The notes beneath the pieces were generated by a model. The model ran no database searches. It saw only the letters and a list, made by a program, of their open reading frames with translations, and had not been told where the DNA came from. Both the position numbers and the translations under genes were made by a program. From Syncephalis plumigaleata (taxonomy: Eukaryota > Zoopagomycota > Zoopagomycetes > Zoopagales > Piptocephalidaceae), in contig JAIXMF010000069.1 of NCBI GenBank assembly GCA_025201365.1, positions 1 to 47,125 of the forward strand: 47,125 nucleotides of DNA, read 5' to 3'. Below, piece by piece: positions 1-12,327 of this stretch (positions within the stretch are counted from its first letter, which is position 1; each line of letters begins with the position of its first letter).

Positions 1-1041
1 GATTCATTGGTTCGAACCCAGGACCTTCAATGAGATCTTCAATTGTTTCGGCAATACGATCAAGATCCTTACGCGCTGAGTCGTATTGTAATTGTCTAGT
101 CCTAGAATGAACACCATTCCTGCCCACCAGCTTGCTTTCGGCTGGATTCAAGAGCGATGAAAGGTCGTAATCAATAATGGTGGCTGTCAACTGGCCTGTT
201 TGAGTATCTTCATATACTAACACATCTAGATTGGATGATTAGTTTGCATACTATAGATGGTAAGAATAGGATAGTCACAACGACACTTACTTAGTTCGTG
301 CAAGTCACCATGCACGATTCCTAGGCTGTGCAAGTAGGAAGCACCTAATTTATGGGCACATATTAGCATTAGAATAATAAAAAGGTATAAAGAATGAATA
401 CAAGCTTACCCAAAAGAATTTGTGGTAGAACTCGAGCAAAGAGTGCGACTTGGGTCATGGCATGTTTTGAGTTAAAATAATCCAGCAGTATCGTGCCAGG
501 GACAAAGTTGTAAACAAAGCAATTCTCTTTGCCAGTGAAGAACGCGTGGAGTGGATGCTGAATATGGTTCTTGCCTGGATGGCTTCTCGCGGCTGGTTGC
601 CCTTCGCCAGCTTTGAGTATCTAGTTGATGCATGTTAGCGATACAGGAGTAGTATGAAATGGCATTGTATTAGTTACCTTAAATATTTCGGCTTCCACTC
701 CTAGGTCAACTCCACACTTCACGAAGCCTGGATATTTCCCCATCCAGGTGGCACTGGCAAATGCCAAACTTTGATGTCCTCCAAGCCAATTGATATTCGT
801 GAGCCCATTGTTTTTTCGATTGACGGGATTGTTCAAATAGATCCGACCAGCGGCATTTGCAGTCGTCTCAACTATTAAAAATATAGAATGAATGTTAATG
901 GTCTTGCTTGTTTGTTATCTTGTGTAAAACCCTAGAAAGCCTACCTCCAATTTCTCCAAATGCGGCCTCACTTCCCGTAATACCGATAGTGGCGGCAATC
1001 GCACAGAAGGCAGCAGCAATCAAATAATGAAACTGGCTCAT
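1..1041 (-). CDS. Secreted protein-kinase-like protein, 3' end outside window
   Basis: Five exons on the minus strand: 1041-945, 871-678, 620-410, 344-291 and 225 to beyond base 1. All junctions are GT-AG and in phase, giving 260 residues inside the window. The N-terminus (MSQFHYLIAAAFCAIAAT...) is a clear signal peptide. Downstream come a kinase-like fold with a catalytic loop HGDLHELN (exon 4/5 junction) and a metal-binding motif IIDYD in place of DFG. The HGD...N plus D-Y-D layout is typical of the kinase-like (choline kinase/APH-type) superfamily, so catalytic residues appear intact. Known for the family: fold and metal/ATP residues. Inferred: an extracellular or secretory-pathway kinase. 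The substrate cannot be told. The gene at 9696-11001 is a paralogue with the same intron positions. The C-terminal part lies outside the window. Confidence 0.8.
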
Positions 1042-2396
1042 TTTGGAAATAAAAGAGTGTGTTATCGTGTCTAGCGTTGTTAAACTTGAAAAAAGAAGAA
1101 GAAGAAGCGTTGCTTGTCGTTGTATTGGAGAGAGAGAAGGGGTGGTTGTTAATGCTGGATGTCATGCTATCGTTTACGCGCCTCTTTATAATGCTTGAAC
1201 GATATGCCATAGCAATGATAATTAAGGATGGTTTCAGCAAACATATGTTTCCAATAGTCTCTCCAGGAGAGAATACAAGCACATCGTTCAATACACTGTA
1301 TTCACTTGTTAGGAAAGTTCAACGTGCACATCAAGCAATTGGTGGCATCCTAATTTCCGCATGTCCCAGCTCAACGTGCACCTCTAGCTATTGTTAAGGC
1401 AATATGTCATGGAATGGTTTATAGAAATGCACGATTATATTGTTTCCAAATCAGTATTGGACCATTAGAGTAAGAACCACAGGAGGTATTGATGATGTGG
1501 TTCGATTGGCTTGTCTCAAACCACAGCATTCTTATTAGGGGTAGTTCATTAGCCTACTCAAGTTTCACGTAGCCGGCCATAAATTGGTGATTGGTTTTTT
1601 TGTATACTAAAATGCTTCAAAGTGTTAACCTAAAATACTAAGTACCTTTATGCCTGTTAGAAAACTGCTACACGTCTGTATCTCACTGGCAGATACTTGC
1701 TAATCCTACTATAGCTCATACAAGCCTATGCTAACATTTTAATTAGAAAGACGTGCTTGGCTTTTCTTAATCTAACGATGGATATCTGCAATTGTATCTG
1801 ACAATCTATACACTGTTTGCATAAACATTAACAGCATCGTCATCAATTGATACGACTAGGCAAAAACTAGTCTCATCTGTTGTCTGTCACGCTTGCCTAT
1901 TCCTAGCAGTAAATGATTGACATCTGATACAGATAAGTCCATTAGTAAGTGTATCCGAGACTGTTACCCTGTTTATCCATTTCAAGCTTGTACATGTATA
2001 TGCTTCATCATTCTCCTATGGTACTGGATAGAAGTATCGAACGTTGTTAGTTACTGCGATTAGACAAGTTGTGCATGCATATGTGTACTTGGGACAATTC
2101 TTAGCATTCCAATGTGTATGAAACATTCGGATATCGGATATTATACATAATCCGTGCTAACTACAAGTTGGTGTATTTACAAATAAACATTTTTATTATT
2201 GCCGTAAAGATGTTCTGTTTTCCTTGATAGTCATAGCATTGGATGAGAGTAAATGGTTCCCCTTAAAAGCATGCGTACAATAACATTGGCTGGAAAACCC
2301 TGTACTCACCTCACTCGCCCATTCACTCTACTCCTTTCTCCTTATTATTATTACTATTGCTGGCATTGCTCATTCATTCTGTTCTCTATACTTATT
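1042..2396. other. Intergenic, divergent promoters, no gene seen
   Basis: AT-rich spacer between two divergent genes. Short open frames here have no recognisable domain, no splice pattern and no codon bias, so I call none of them. No tRNA or other RNA gene could be recognised by eye. Confidence 0.6.
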
Positions 2397-3835
2397 ATGC
2401 CAACACCTGTAGCCACTGAGAAATGGAAGGACACGCTTGCGGGCAGGTGAATAAACATGGAATAATAAAAACATACAAGGAAAAGAGTTGCAGCTGTCTA
2501 ATTAGAACGCGATACCATCATAATGGTGTTCATGTGTATCTTCTCTTTATTGCTCATTAACGATATACATCGTATGTCATTAATAGTCTAGCAGGTATGG
2601 CACAAGTAGTTGTGGGACAACCATTGGATACGGTAAAAGTAATAGGATAGCGTTGTAATATTCATTGAATGAGAGGAATAACCATGGATATACATACGTC
2701 TACCTATTAGGTACGACTACAAGTGGAAAATGCGGCAAAAGGTCAATTCAAAGGTCCTTGGCATTGTATGGTGGATACTGTACGTCGTGAGGGTTTCCTA
2801 GCCTTATACAAGGGTAAGTATCAAGTAGATGCTTGCAAATAAATATGGATGATATACAATCAATGCAACTATTCTGTTACAGGTATGGCAGCACCATTGG
2901 TGGGCATTTCAGCCGTTAATGCTCTACTATTTACTGCGTATTCGAGTCTAAAGGACGTACAAGTGAAATGGTTCAATCTCAAGAGTACCGATCAATTGAG
3001 TGCATGGCAGTTGGCGAGTGCCGGTGCCGGTGCCGGTAAGCGAATACTAGCTACTCTTCTTACTTCAGTTTAGTATATATCCATATCTAATAGGTGCAAT
3101 AATGGTTTATTTGATTCAATAGGTTTCGTCAATACTATACTGGCATCACCAGTTGAAATGTTAAAAGTACGATTACAAGTACAAAGATCGATGGCTGGAT
3201 CTACCACTACTACTCAGCATGTAGTATCACAATATCATCATGGTCCCATTGATCTAGCTCGATCGGTAATCGTAAAGGATGGTTGGCGACATGGTTTAAT
3301 GCGTGGTTTCTGGGCTACTGCAGCTAGAGAGATACCTGCTTATGCGGCATTTTATACGAGTTTCGAAGTAGTAAAACGACAATGTCTATTACAACGTCAT
3401 CGTGATGTATCGACTACTACTGCTACTACTACGCTCAATACCGACGATAGTAATATCGAGATAATTCAACCTGCCTTATGGCAATTAATGCTCGCCGGAT
3501 CTACGGCTGGTATAAGCTGCTGGTGTGCCTGCTACCCATTGGATGTTATTAAATCACGTGCACAAAATAGTCGGCATCGTTTATCGTCTAATTATATCAT
3601 GGAGATAGCGCGGGATATCTACAGGAGTGAAGGGATCATGGGATTCTGGCGAGGATTTACACCATGTGTACTTCGTAGGTAAGTAATAATTAGTGGAGGA
3701 GTAAAAATGATTTATTCATCTTCATAATGGTGTGTATTTACGTGTGCTATTCACTTCTTCCCATTTATTATTAGTATTCCCGCAGCAGCAGCAACCTTCA
3801 CTACCTACGAACTAGTCATGCAAGCCCTACATTAG
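2397..3835 (+). CDS. Mitochondrial carrier protein, YMC1/carnitine-carrier-like
   Basis: Six exons: 2397-2446, 2587-2638, 2711-2813, 2883-3035, 3123-3678, 3775-3835. The spliced protein has 324 residues, near the usual ~300 for the SLC25 family. It has the three tandem repeats, each with the carrier signature: QPLDTVKVRLQ, SPVEMLKVRLQ and YPLDVIKSRAQ. The first half (AGMAQVVVGQPLDTVKVRLQ, then LYKGMAAPLVG) resembles yeast YMC1/YMC2 and the carnitine/ornithine carrier group, so it should be an inner-membrane transporter of an amino acid or acyl-carnitine type metabolite. The exact substrate cannot be read from the sequence. The start is the first ATG that keeps the frame into the DTLAGSLAGM segment. 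It converges with the peroxiredoxin gene, 148 bp apart. Confidence 0.9.
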
Positions 3836-3983
3836 CACTAGATACATCTACACACACACACACATGCATGCATGCATATATAATGATGAGGAATGATGAC
3901 AAGAATAATAGTAACGATTGATAGTGTATAAATGGGAAGAAGAGACGACGGCGATGCTACTACTACACACACACGCCATCGAC

Positions 3984-5691
3984 TTAGTAAGTGGATTCAA
4001 AGTAGGTCTTGGAACCAGTAGGATCTGGAGTCATTCCCTTGCTACCCTTGCTCCAGTTAATGGGGCACACTATTATCATCATCGTTATTATCGTTATTGT
4101 TATTACACATAGAAACTATAATGAATCATATATATTAACTATCTTACCTTCACCGTGCTCATCAGTGAACTTGATGGCTTCAACGAGACGAAGGGCCTCA
4201 TCGACATTACGACCGATGGGCAAGTCGTTAATATGACTGATACGTAGAGTACCACTTGGATCAATAATGAACAAACCACTATATTATAATAGTAATAATA
4301 AACGTATTTATATTTTGTTACTAATCAATTGACTAATCAGCTATTTAATCCACACTTACCGAAGGGCAACATCGTTATCCTTGCTCAAAACACCATACTT
4401 GCGAGCGATATCCTTGGTAAGGTCAGAGACTAGATATTATACGTATATATGAGAGATTAATGATCGGATAGCCACGCATGATTCTACTTCTATTGACTTG
4501 TATAAAGATGCTTACCCAATGGAATCCTATTAATAACAGTTGCAATAAGTAAGTAATCAAGCAAGTAATCAATTAGTTATACACTTACTTTAGACCACCC
4601 AAACCACCAGCTTTCCTGTATAGACAACAATGCATAAATATTGATTAGTATACACATGTTCTACTAATGACTATTACACATTATATTATTTACTTGTCGG
4701 TGTTGCTGTAGAATACAAAAGAGAGCACATCACAACAGTTAGTAATGTATTCATATGTGCATTGTGACAATAATGCTTCACTTACTTCCAGGCCAAATGG
4801 GAGTATTCACTATCGACCGAGATACCAATAACATCGGCACCGGCATCATTGAAATCCTTAACACGGTCGCTAATAGAAGAAGAAGAGGAAGAATACACGT
4901 ATTCATCATTAGTCAATGTATTTTATGTATTGATACACTAATAAATAACAATATATGGCTTACCTGAAGGCAATAAGTTCAGTTGGGCAGACAAAGGTAA
5001 AGTCCAATGGCTATAATGAAGAGGGGAGAAATAGAATGATATCGAATGAAAAGTAATTAGTATGCTATGTTAGGATGAATGGATATGAGTAAGGTGGTTG
5101 GTTGGTTGGCTGTTCTTTCAACACAAACGTGTACACGTCATCAATGCAAAAAAACATGATGTCATAAAACACGGGTAGAGATATCATCTTCATTTTTATT
5201 ACTCCCCCAACCATCCAGCCACCCACTCATATATCATTTATGAGAGAACTGCGATATAGAAGTAGAGAAACTTACGTAGAAGACCATGACAAGGAAACGA
5301 CCCTTATAGTCGGAAAGGCTCAAATCCTTGAATTCAGTGCCAACAACAGCCTTGGCCGTCCACTCTGGAGCGGGGAACTATACGGCAGAAAGTAGAGCAA
5401 TCAACGATATTAGTAACCATTATTAACAATACGTAGAATAAACACGTAGTAACAGTATCGAGCGAGACGTTTACATACTTGAACGCGAGCTACTTCAGAA
5501 GACATGTTGTGGTGGTGACGTGCAGATAAACTAGCAAGTGGAGTAAGTGTACGTGAAGTAGAAGAAGCGATAGCAGAAATCGAGTGATGCACAGAAGAAA
5601 GAGCTGTAGTGCGGGTCAACGGGGCGGGCGAGTGTACGCGCAGCCTTTTAGCTGGATTCATCCGGAAGATAGTCGAGCGAACGGCCTGCAT
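3984..5691 (-). CDS. 2-Cys peroxiredoxin with mitochondrial presequence
   Basis: Ten exons on the minus strand: 5691-5479, 5377-5276, 5010-4964, 4869-4786, 4705-4694, 4615-4589, 4526-4516, 4429-4360, 4278-4148, 4069-3984; 260 residues. It reduces H2O2 and organic peroxides with thioredoxin as donor. The peroxidatic Cys113 is in [10 protein letters not shown], the resolving Cys234 in EVCPINW, and the GGLG motif (156-159) is of the over-oxidation-sensitive type. Residues 1-62 are rich in Arg/Ser/Thr with no acid cluster, as expected for a mitochondrial presequence. An internal ATG at 5505 (MSSEVARVQ) would give a normal 198-residue cytosolic enzyme. Exons 5 and 7 are only 12 and 11 nt. Each junction is in phase, and the assembled protein matches the family without gaps ([20 protein letters not shown]). 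Confidence 0.93.
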
Positions 5692-6177
5692 AAAGACGAG
5701 CGACGGAGGCGGAATATGCCAATGAATGAACTGTATGTATCGGCGAGTTTCGGAAGGAAACGGAAATGTTTATCCTAGATATACGTCGATAATTGGACGA
5801 TGACGAGTAGAACAGAAAAACTGACGGTTTCAAATGGGGCGCGCTTATTGCTATTTGTATGAAAATTAGAAGGAAAAACTAGTTTCATATGACTAATACG
5901 TCGGCAAATGGTTATGGGAAAAGTAATAGAGCGAGGATGGATCTGATTGAGGCAGAAAGATGCGTCATAACTCAACATTTTCATTAGATATAGATTGGAG
6001 GTGGATCAGACGTGGCATAGACCTAGTGTTTTGATTCACACCATTTGCCACCGCCACCCACTCGCCACATCACTTGACGGTAGGTGATCTGCCCACTCGC
6101 TCTGTTCGCCCTCTTTTCTGCTATATCGGAGTGCTTCCAAGTTCGCGAGCATCCATCCATCCATCCATCCATCCAAC
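5692..6177. promoter_or_regulatory. Shared promoter region of peroxiredoxin and RPS15
   Basis: A 486-bp spacer between two divergent start codons. It ends in a (CCAT)n tract at about 6151-6175 just before the RPS15 ATG. No further gene is seen. Confidence 0.5.
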
Positions 6178-7156
<979 letters not shown>

Positions 7157-7398
7157 ACGCACACACATACGCCAGCCTATGGTGTGTACATGGCGCTTTT
7201 TATTGGTGACCGACACATATGACTGGAATAAACACATTTACTGCAGTCAATATTACGACATGTGGATAACAGTAATGACATACATATACATATATACATA
7301 TATGTATATGTATATTGAATACGTAGAAATAATATAGATTTGATGTGTTTGTTTATTATGTGCTATAAATAATATTATTAAGGTAAGGGGAATAATGA

Positions 7399-9171
7399 TC
7401 ATGATGATTTACTACCAAGTGAGCGTGTCCATGCATCCAATGTACTCTGTTGACGTGATGCAGATGGTGAAGGTACTTGAACTGCCACTACTGTATGTTG
7501 CTTAATATACTTGCTATTTCGATTGTTATCAATGGTAGATGGTGATGATGGTGGTGATGATACATCATTACGCGTAAGCCATGTATCTGGCGATAGTTCA
7601 ATCGAGGATTGTGTAGGACGACGTTTTCGTTTATGTTGTTTAATCGACGTTAAATCACTCGATGCTACGTTATCCTTGTCACTTTCACTATTTGCAAACC
7701 CTACTGCATCATCCTCTTCATCTTCATCTTCATCTAGTATGATTCGAGAAGAACGAAGGCGCATATTATGATCACTAGAGTCTAGTGCTCTTGATGAATT
7801 ACTGTACTGTTTTATATAATCTTCCTCTTCCTCTTCTTGGTCCGTTGAATCAATATCGCTATTCTCAAATGTGTACCGTTTTACAATTTGTCTATTTCTC
7901 GTTCTACTCTCGTATACTGTGTTATTTTGCAGTAAAGCAAATGTCCGTTCTCGTGATCGTTCTAGTCGTTGTTTTTGCTAATACGAAATATTGCAAATAA
8001 TCATGAATACATATATATACATATATACATATATATAAGCGATATACACACACATACCTGTTGTATATTTGTAGCTCGCGTTAGTAGTCGTTGTAAGGCA
8101 TTTTTCAATTCAGATTCAGCATTAAGGAATTCCTTACGAAACACTTCAATCAGTCCTTCTAGTTCGGTTAATGTAGTGGCCACCTACGAAGCAATATATA
8201 AATATATATAAATAAAAGATATTTCCATGAATTAACATTCCTACTAGTACTTACAACTTCCCATGCATCATAATCATAAGACTGTAGTGCGATTCGTTTC
8301 TCGCGTCGATAAACACGCGGCCAATCTATAAGGTGTAATCGTTCAACATGATAAATATATCTAGCAAATTACATGTACGCATGCTTAGTTTGATGATATA
8401 CCTCCGAAAAACCAGTAACTACGCTGTTGCTTATCGTATCCCACCGGCTGACTATTTAGTATGTTTAACGAATTCTTATCCAAACCACTGCCAGACTTTT
8501 TGTGGATCTGGTCAATCTTTTCCTTGATATTTTGATTCTTTTGTAAATGCAAATCACATAATAGCCATAGTATATTTAGCTAGATTAATGGAATGCATAC
8601 TACTTGTTAGTACTATGGTATTTTGTAAATACATATATATATACATATACATGTATCATAGAATAATCACCTTCGTCATTGCTGATAATGAATAATAAGC
8701 CTTTGGATTATCGGACGGTATTGGATTCTCCCTGAGTGGATGCATGTCCTCTAAGCGAGCATGCTTATACGCGAGCAAACGTGATAATGTTTTCTCCCAA
8801 CTTTCATTTCTATACGCAAATCGACATCAATCCTACTCGTAAGTATGTGTCGCTATCACGCGTCGCGTGTCATATCTATGCGAATACCAACCCTTTAGAC
8901 GTGTATAACGGTTTAAGCAATGCTCGATGGATATCGCTCAATACTGGACCCGGTCTGCCGCGTACCAACTCTTCTTCCAAGTCCTATCGGTTGACATTAG
9001 TCGCAAGTTCTCCTTTACCGTAGGGTGCTGTCATTTATTTACCATTGGATCCACTTCAAGCTTGTCTATACAGTCGGTGAACGTATTCAAGAATGCATTA
9101 AGGTAGACAAACTGCCACGTTGAACGAATGGCCATAATTTGCGGTGTAACACCTTGAGAAGACGCACTCAT
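7399..9171 (-). CDS. DDT/WHIM-domain chromatin protein
   Basis: Seven exons on the minus strand: 9171-9043, 8983-8892, 8809-8671, 8579-8402, 8325-8255, 8183-8058, 7977-7399; 437 residues. Residues ~15-130 look like a DDT domain (FLNTFTDCIDKLEV, LSDIHRALLKPLY, WEKTLSRLLAYKHARLEDMH, then the three-helix tail ending LNILWLLCDLHL). It is followed by a WHIM-like segment (QPVGYDKQQRSYWFFGGD). These two elements form the linker-sensing module of ISWI-type remodelling subunits (BAZ/WSTF, CECR2, RSF1, yeast Itc1/Ioc3). The C-terminal third is low complexity with acidic runs and a basic patch (KQHKRKRRP), probably a nuclear signal. The second intron has a weak donor (GTTGGT) but is the only choice that keeps phase and domain. 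Which complex it joins is not known. It converges with RPS15. Confidence 0.75.
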
Positions 9172-9695
9172 GTTTAACGCGTAGATAACTATGCTACATA
9201 AATATCAGCGGGTATACTATATTGTACGTAGAGATAACAGTAATAGGTATACTGGTAGGTTCACTTATTGTTACGAAAGATAACCAACAAATACACTAGC
9301 AGTAATTGGAAGAAAAGAAAAGAAAAGAGAGAAAGAGAAAAGAGGAAACGCGATTCGAGCAGATAACCATCACGACTTTTCCCTTTTCATTATATGCACG
9401 CGTGCGTATGAATTACTGGAAGTGTGTAATAAATGATTAATAATAATAACAATTTATAAAGATTTGGTGAATACATGACTTTTCCAACCAGTTAACATTG
9501 TTTGTATTGCAATGCATTGGTCATTAAGCATTCGTACATTACATGAGATATCAATCTGTCAGTATGGGTCAACATTGTCATTGGAATGATGATCGACTAA
9601 ACAAGCAAACATCTCCTACAAGAATGAAGCTATTTATTATGATGTATCAATAGTATAGTCATCGTTATAGTAAATGATAGCAGTTTGTCGTCTAT
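9172..9695. other. Intergenic, no gene seen
   Basis: Holds the upstream region of the DDT gene, including an (AAAAG)n purine run at about 9312-9350, and the 3' flank of the kinase-like gene. Nothing else is recognised. Confidence 0.6.
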
Positions 9696-11001
9696 TTAGA
9701 CATTCCTAATGGCCGGCGTTGCTAGTGTGTTGTAGTCATTGTCGTGATCGAGCAGTACATTGAACAACATGTAAGGCATTTCAGCCTTGATCATCTCATC
9801 TTTTAACTTCCACAAGCTTTGACGTTGTGCATAGTATAGCTTCACTTGATTAGCCAATGCAGGGTGGTTGATCCTAAAGTTAAGGGTAAGTATGTTATCG
9901 TAAGCATTAAAAAGGTTATTGATGAATGCAGCAGTTTGCTCAATGTCTTCCAGGTAAGCTTTAGATATCAAGCCTGACACTGTTTGACCTGGGTAATTCT
10001 GTCCATTGGCCATACTCTCTGCGTACTCTTTGAAGATAACTGTACGATCAAAGTCGATCAGCTTGATACCATGTATGTTATCTTTCTTGTCAGTAGAAAT
10101 CATAATATCTATCATGGTATTGGTTAGGCTTGTTCATATGATAAAGGCAATAACTTACGATCTCTTCCAATGCTATTAGAGGCAACGCCTACTCCATTAA
10201 GATATGAAATAGCTAAATAGGGTTATGATTAGTATTAGTGCTCAAAACTATTGCTACTAATGATAGACACACCTTCCATTACTCGAGCAACCATGTTTGG
10301 TATATGTTTGACCAAGGCAAATGAGTGTGCCCGCTTAAGGAACGATCTCAAATTAATATACCCTTGAGGATGCTCGAATACAATGCATCCTATTTCTTTA
10401 TTTGCTGACTGAGCATTATCCATGCGCCTCAGTAAAATACTATCTAATTCCTTCTTGGATACATGATCTGTTAATCCCTCGATATGCTAAATAGCAATGT
10501 GAGCTCATGTCATTAGACGGTATAGTTGTAGCTACTTACATCATAGAATGCCTTCACTTTCTCGTATCTATTATTCTCTTTGTAACATGTAACAAGAAGC
10601 TTTTGCTTATTCCATGTCGGTTTCATTTTATAGTGCGTGTAGTCAGAGTTATTTATCCAAGTTATCGATCTAAATTTGTATTTACCGGAAAACTCAACAT
10701 ATACATCCCCATTTTTTGGATCTACTGTTGCTTGTATAATCATTCTCTCTGATGATTGAGGTTGCCCTTGGTTGTTGTTTAGATGCATTGGTGTAGCTAC
10801 ATTATTCCGGTTATTGCTTCCAAATTGCATATTAGTATTGGGCTGCTGATTCCATTGTTGTCCCGTCATTTGTATTTGATTCGGATTGTTATTGGTGAAT
10901 GAAGATGGTGTATTCCACATATCCGTGCCATTTGCGTGATGGAATAGCATCATGCACACACATAGTATGATTGCAGATAATGAGGTCGTGCTGTATCTCA
11001 T
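9696..11001 (-). CDS. Secreted kinase-like protein, degenerate (pseudokinase)
   Basis: Four exons on the minus strand: 11001-10540, 10486-10273, 10212-10159, 10108-9696; 380 residues. A signal peptide (MRYSTTSLSAIILCVC...) is followed by an Asn/Gln-rich linker (~residues 30-85). Then comes a kinase-like fold with FVRF-type hinge context, an ...AISYLNGVGV helix and LIDFD as the metal motif. The catalytic loop that reads HGDLHELN in the paralogue at 1-1041 is here SNSIGRDH: the HGD triad and the Asn are gone. The middle exon is exactly 54 nt in both genes and the flanking introns have the same phases, so they are duplicates. Inferred: a secreted pseudokinase that may bind a nucleotide or a partner but is unlikely to transfer phosphate. 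The ATG at 11001 starts a normal signal peptide; further upstream in frame only non-ATG codons occur. Confidence 0.75.
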
Positions 11002-12327
11002 GATTATCTCGGTCGAGTAACTTCGTAATATGTCGTCAATAGATTCGATTCTTGTAGCCACACTTGTATTGATCTATATCGACGACTAGTGCAGTGTATT
11101 GCGTATACCAAACGGATTGGCTTTAACGTGTAGTTCTATGAGGAGACTTGACTACGATAAAAAGAAAAAGAAGAAAGCGTAATTATTATCGATAGTCAAG
11201 TGTTGACATTTTTATCATCCATTTATAGCTGTAGATACAATGATGGAGTTTATTTCTATTACAATGACACGTGTAGTCCGTAAAAACACTCATATGTCGT
11301 GTACCATATTGGGACTGAATCATGGTTGTGGATAACTGTTTTTGGATGTTGTATTCAAAATTGCCAGCACGCTACCTGTCATGAATGCCCTATTGACCTT
11401 TCTGTAAACCGTCTACATACACCAGATAGAATAGAGAGGAAAAAGGATGGCGCATAGTGATAATAGTCTTACTAGTGCGAAGCTAAGAGAATACACGCGA
11501 CATTTATTACTATACGAACTCGCAATGAAAGAAGTCACTATTAATCTCGGTGTTAAAGCAATATTCTATGGTTTATTAGAATTGTGCTAAGAGAGCAAGC
11601 TTATATATTTGTCTTTTAGTATAACAACTATAGTAGCAAAGCTATCAATATGTTCAAATGAGCAACTTCTCGAAGAAGTGCATAATAGACAGTTGTGCAT
11701 CGATAGTGTATAATAATATTAATTCCTACAAGACTTTCTCTTTCTGATTAACACTGTTGGCCTTTTTGCTTTTACTAATAAATAATAGCTATAATAATAA
11801 CACATGTAGTTAGATGTGTGAAAGCAATAACGCTCAACTGCTAGGGCAATGACAACTACTCAATAATAACAGTGGTTTTAATGAATGCGTAAATCTATTT
11901 ATAATTATCACGAAAGTTAATGACTAACACTGTTAACTGGTTGTAAAAGATCTGTGATTGGCGGCGTTTTCTTTTTTAGCATGCTATAATAAAAACAGGT
12001 ATAAGCATTTGCATATGCGCACATACGCACACACAATCCTCCTCACTCTTTCTCCATTCCATATAGTCGCCTACTTCACTATTGGACTTGCCCACTTATT
12101 GGCAGTCTCACTGTCTAGCGGTGATATTTCACCACCCTTGTTGTCACATCCATTTACTATTGTTCTTTCCTTGAGCTTCTTCTTCTTCCTCCTCGTATTA
12201 TCTCTACCACTTGTTGTCTTTCTTGTACGTAACTACTATCGTTTATTAGTTGTTTTGACACTATACTATCCAACAGATAGAAACAGCAGCAGCAGCAGCA
12301 ATAGCAGCAGTAGGAAAAAGTTTCATA
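11002..12327. other. Intergenic, divergent promoters, no gene seen
   Basis: AT-rich spacer. An open frame at 11958-12356 is rich in Leu/Ser/Phe from pyrimidine-rich promoter DNA and shows no domain. A CAG run (about 12284-12312) lies just before the F-box gene start. Confidence 0.6.

Noticed and set aside
10-25. tRNA T-loop-like GGTTCGAACCC
   Set aside because: It lies in the last exon of the kinase-like gene (codes for PGFEP on the other strand) and no acceptor stem or anticodon arm can be folded around it.
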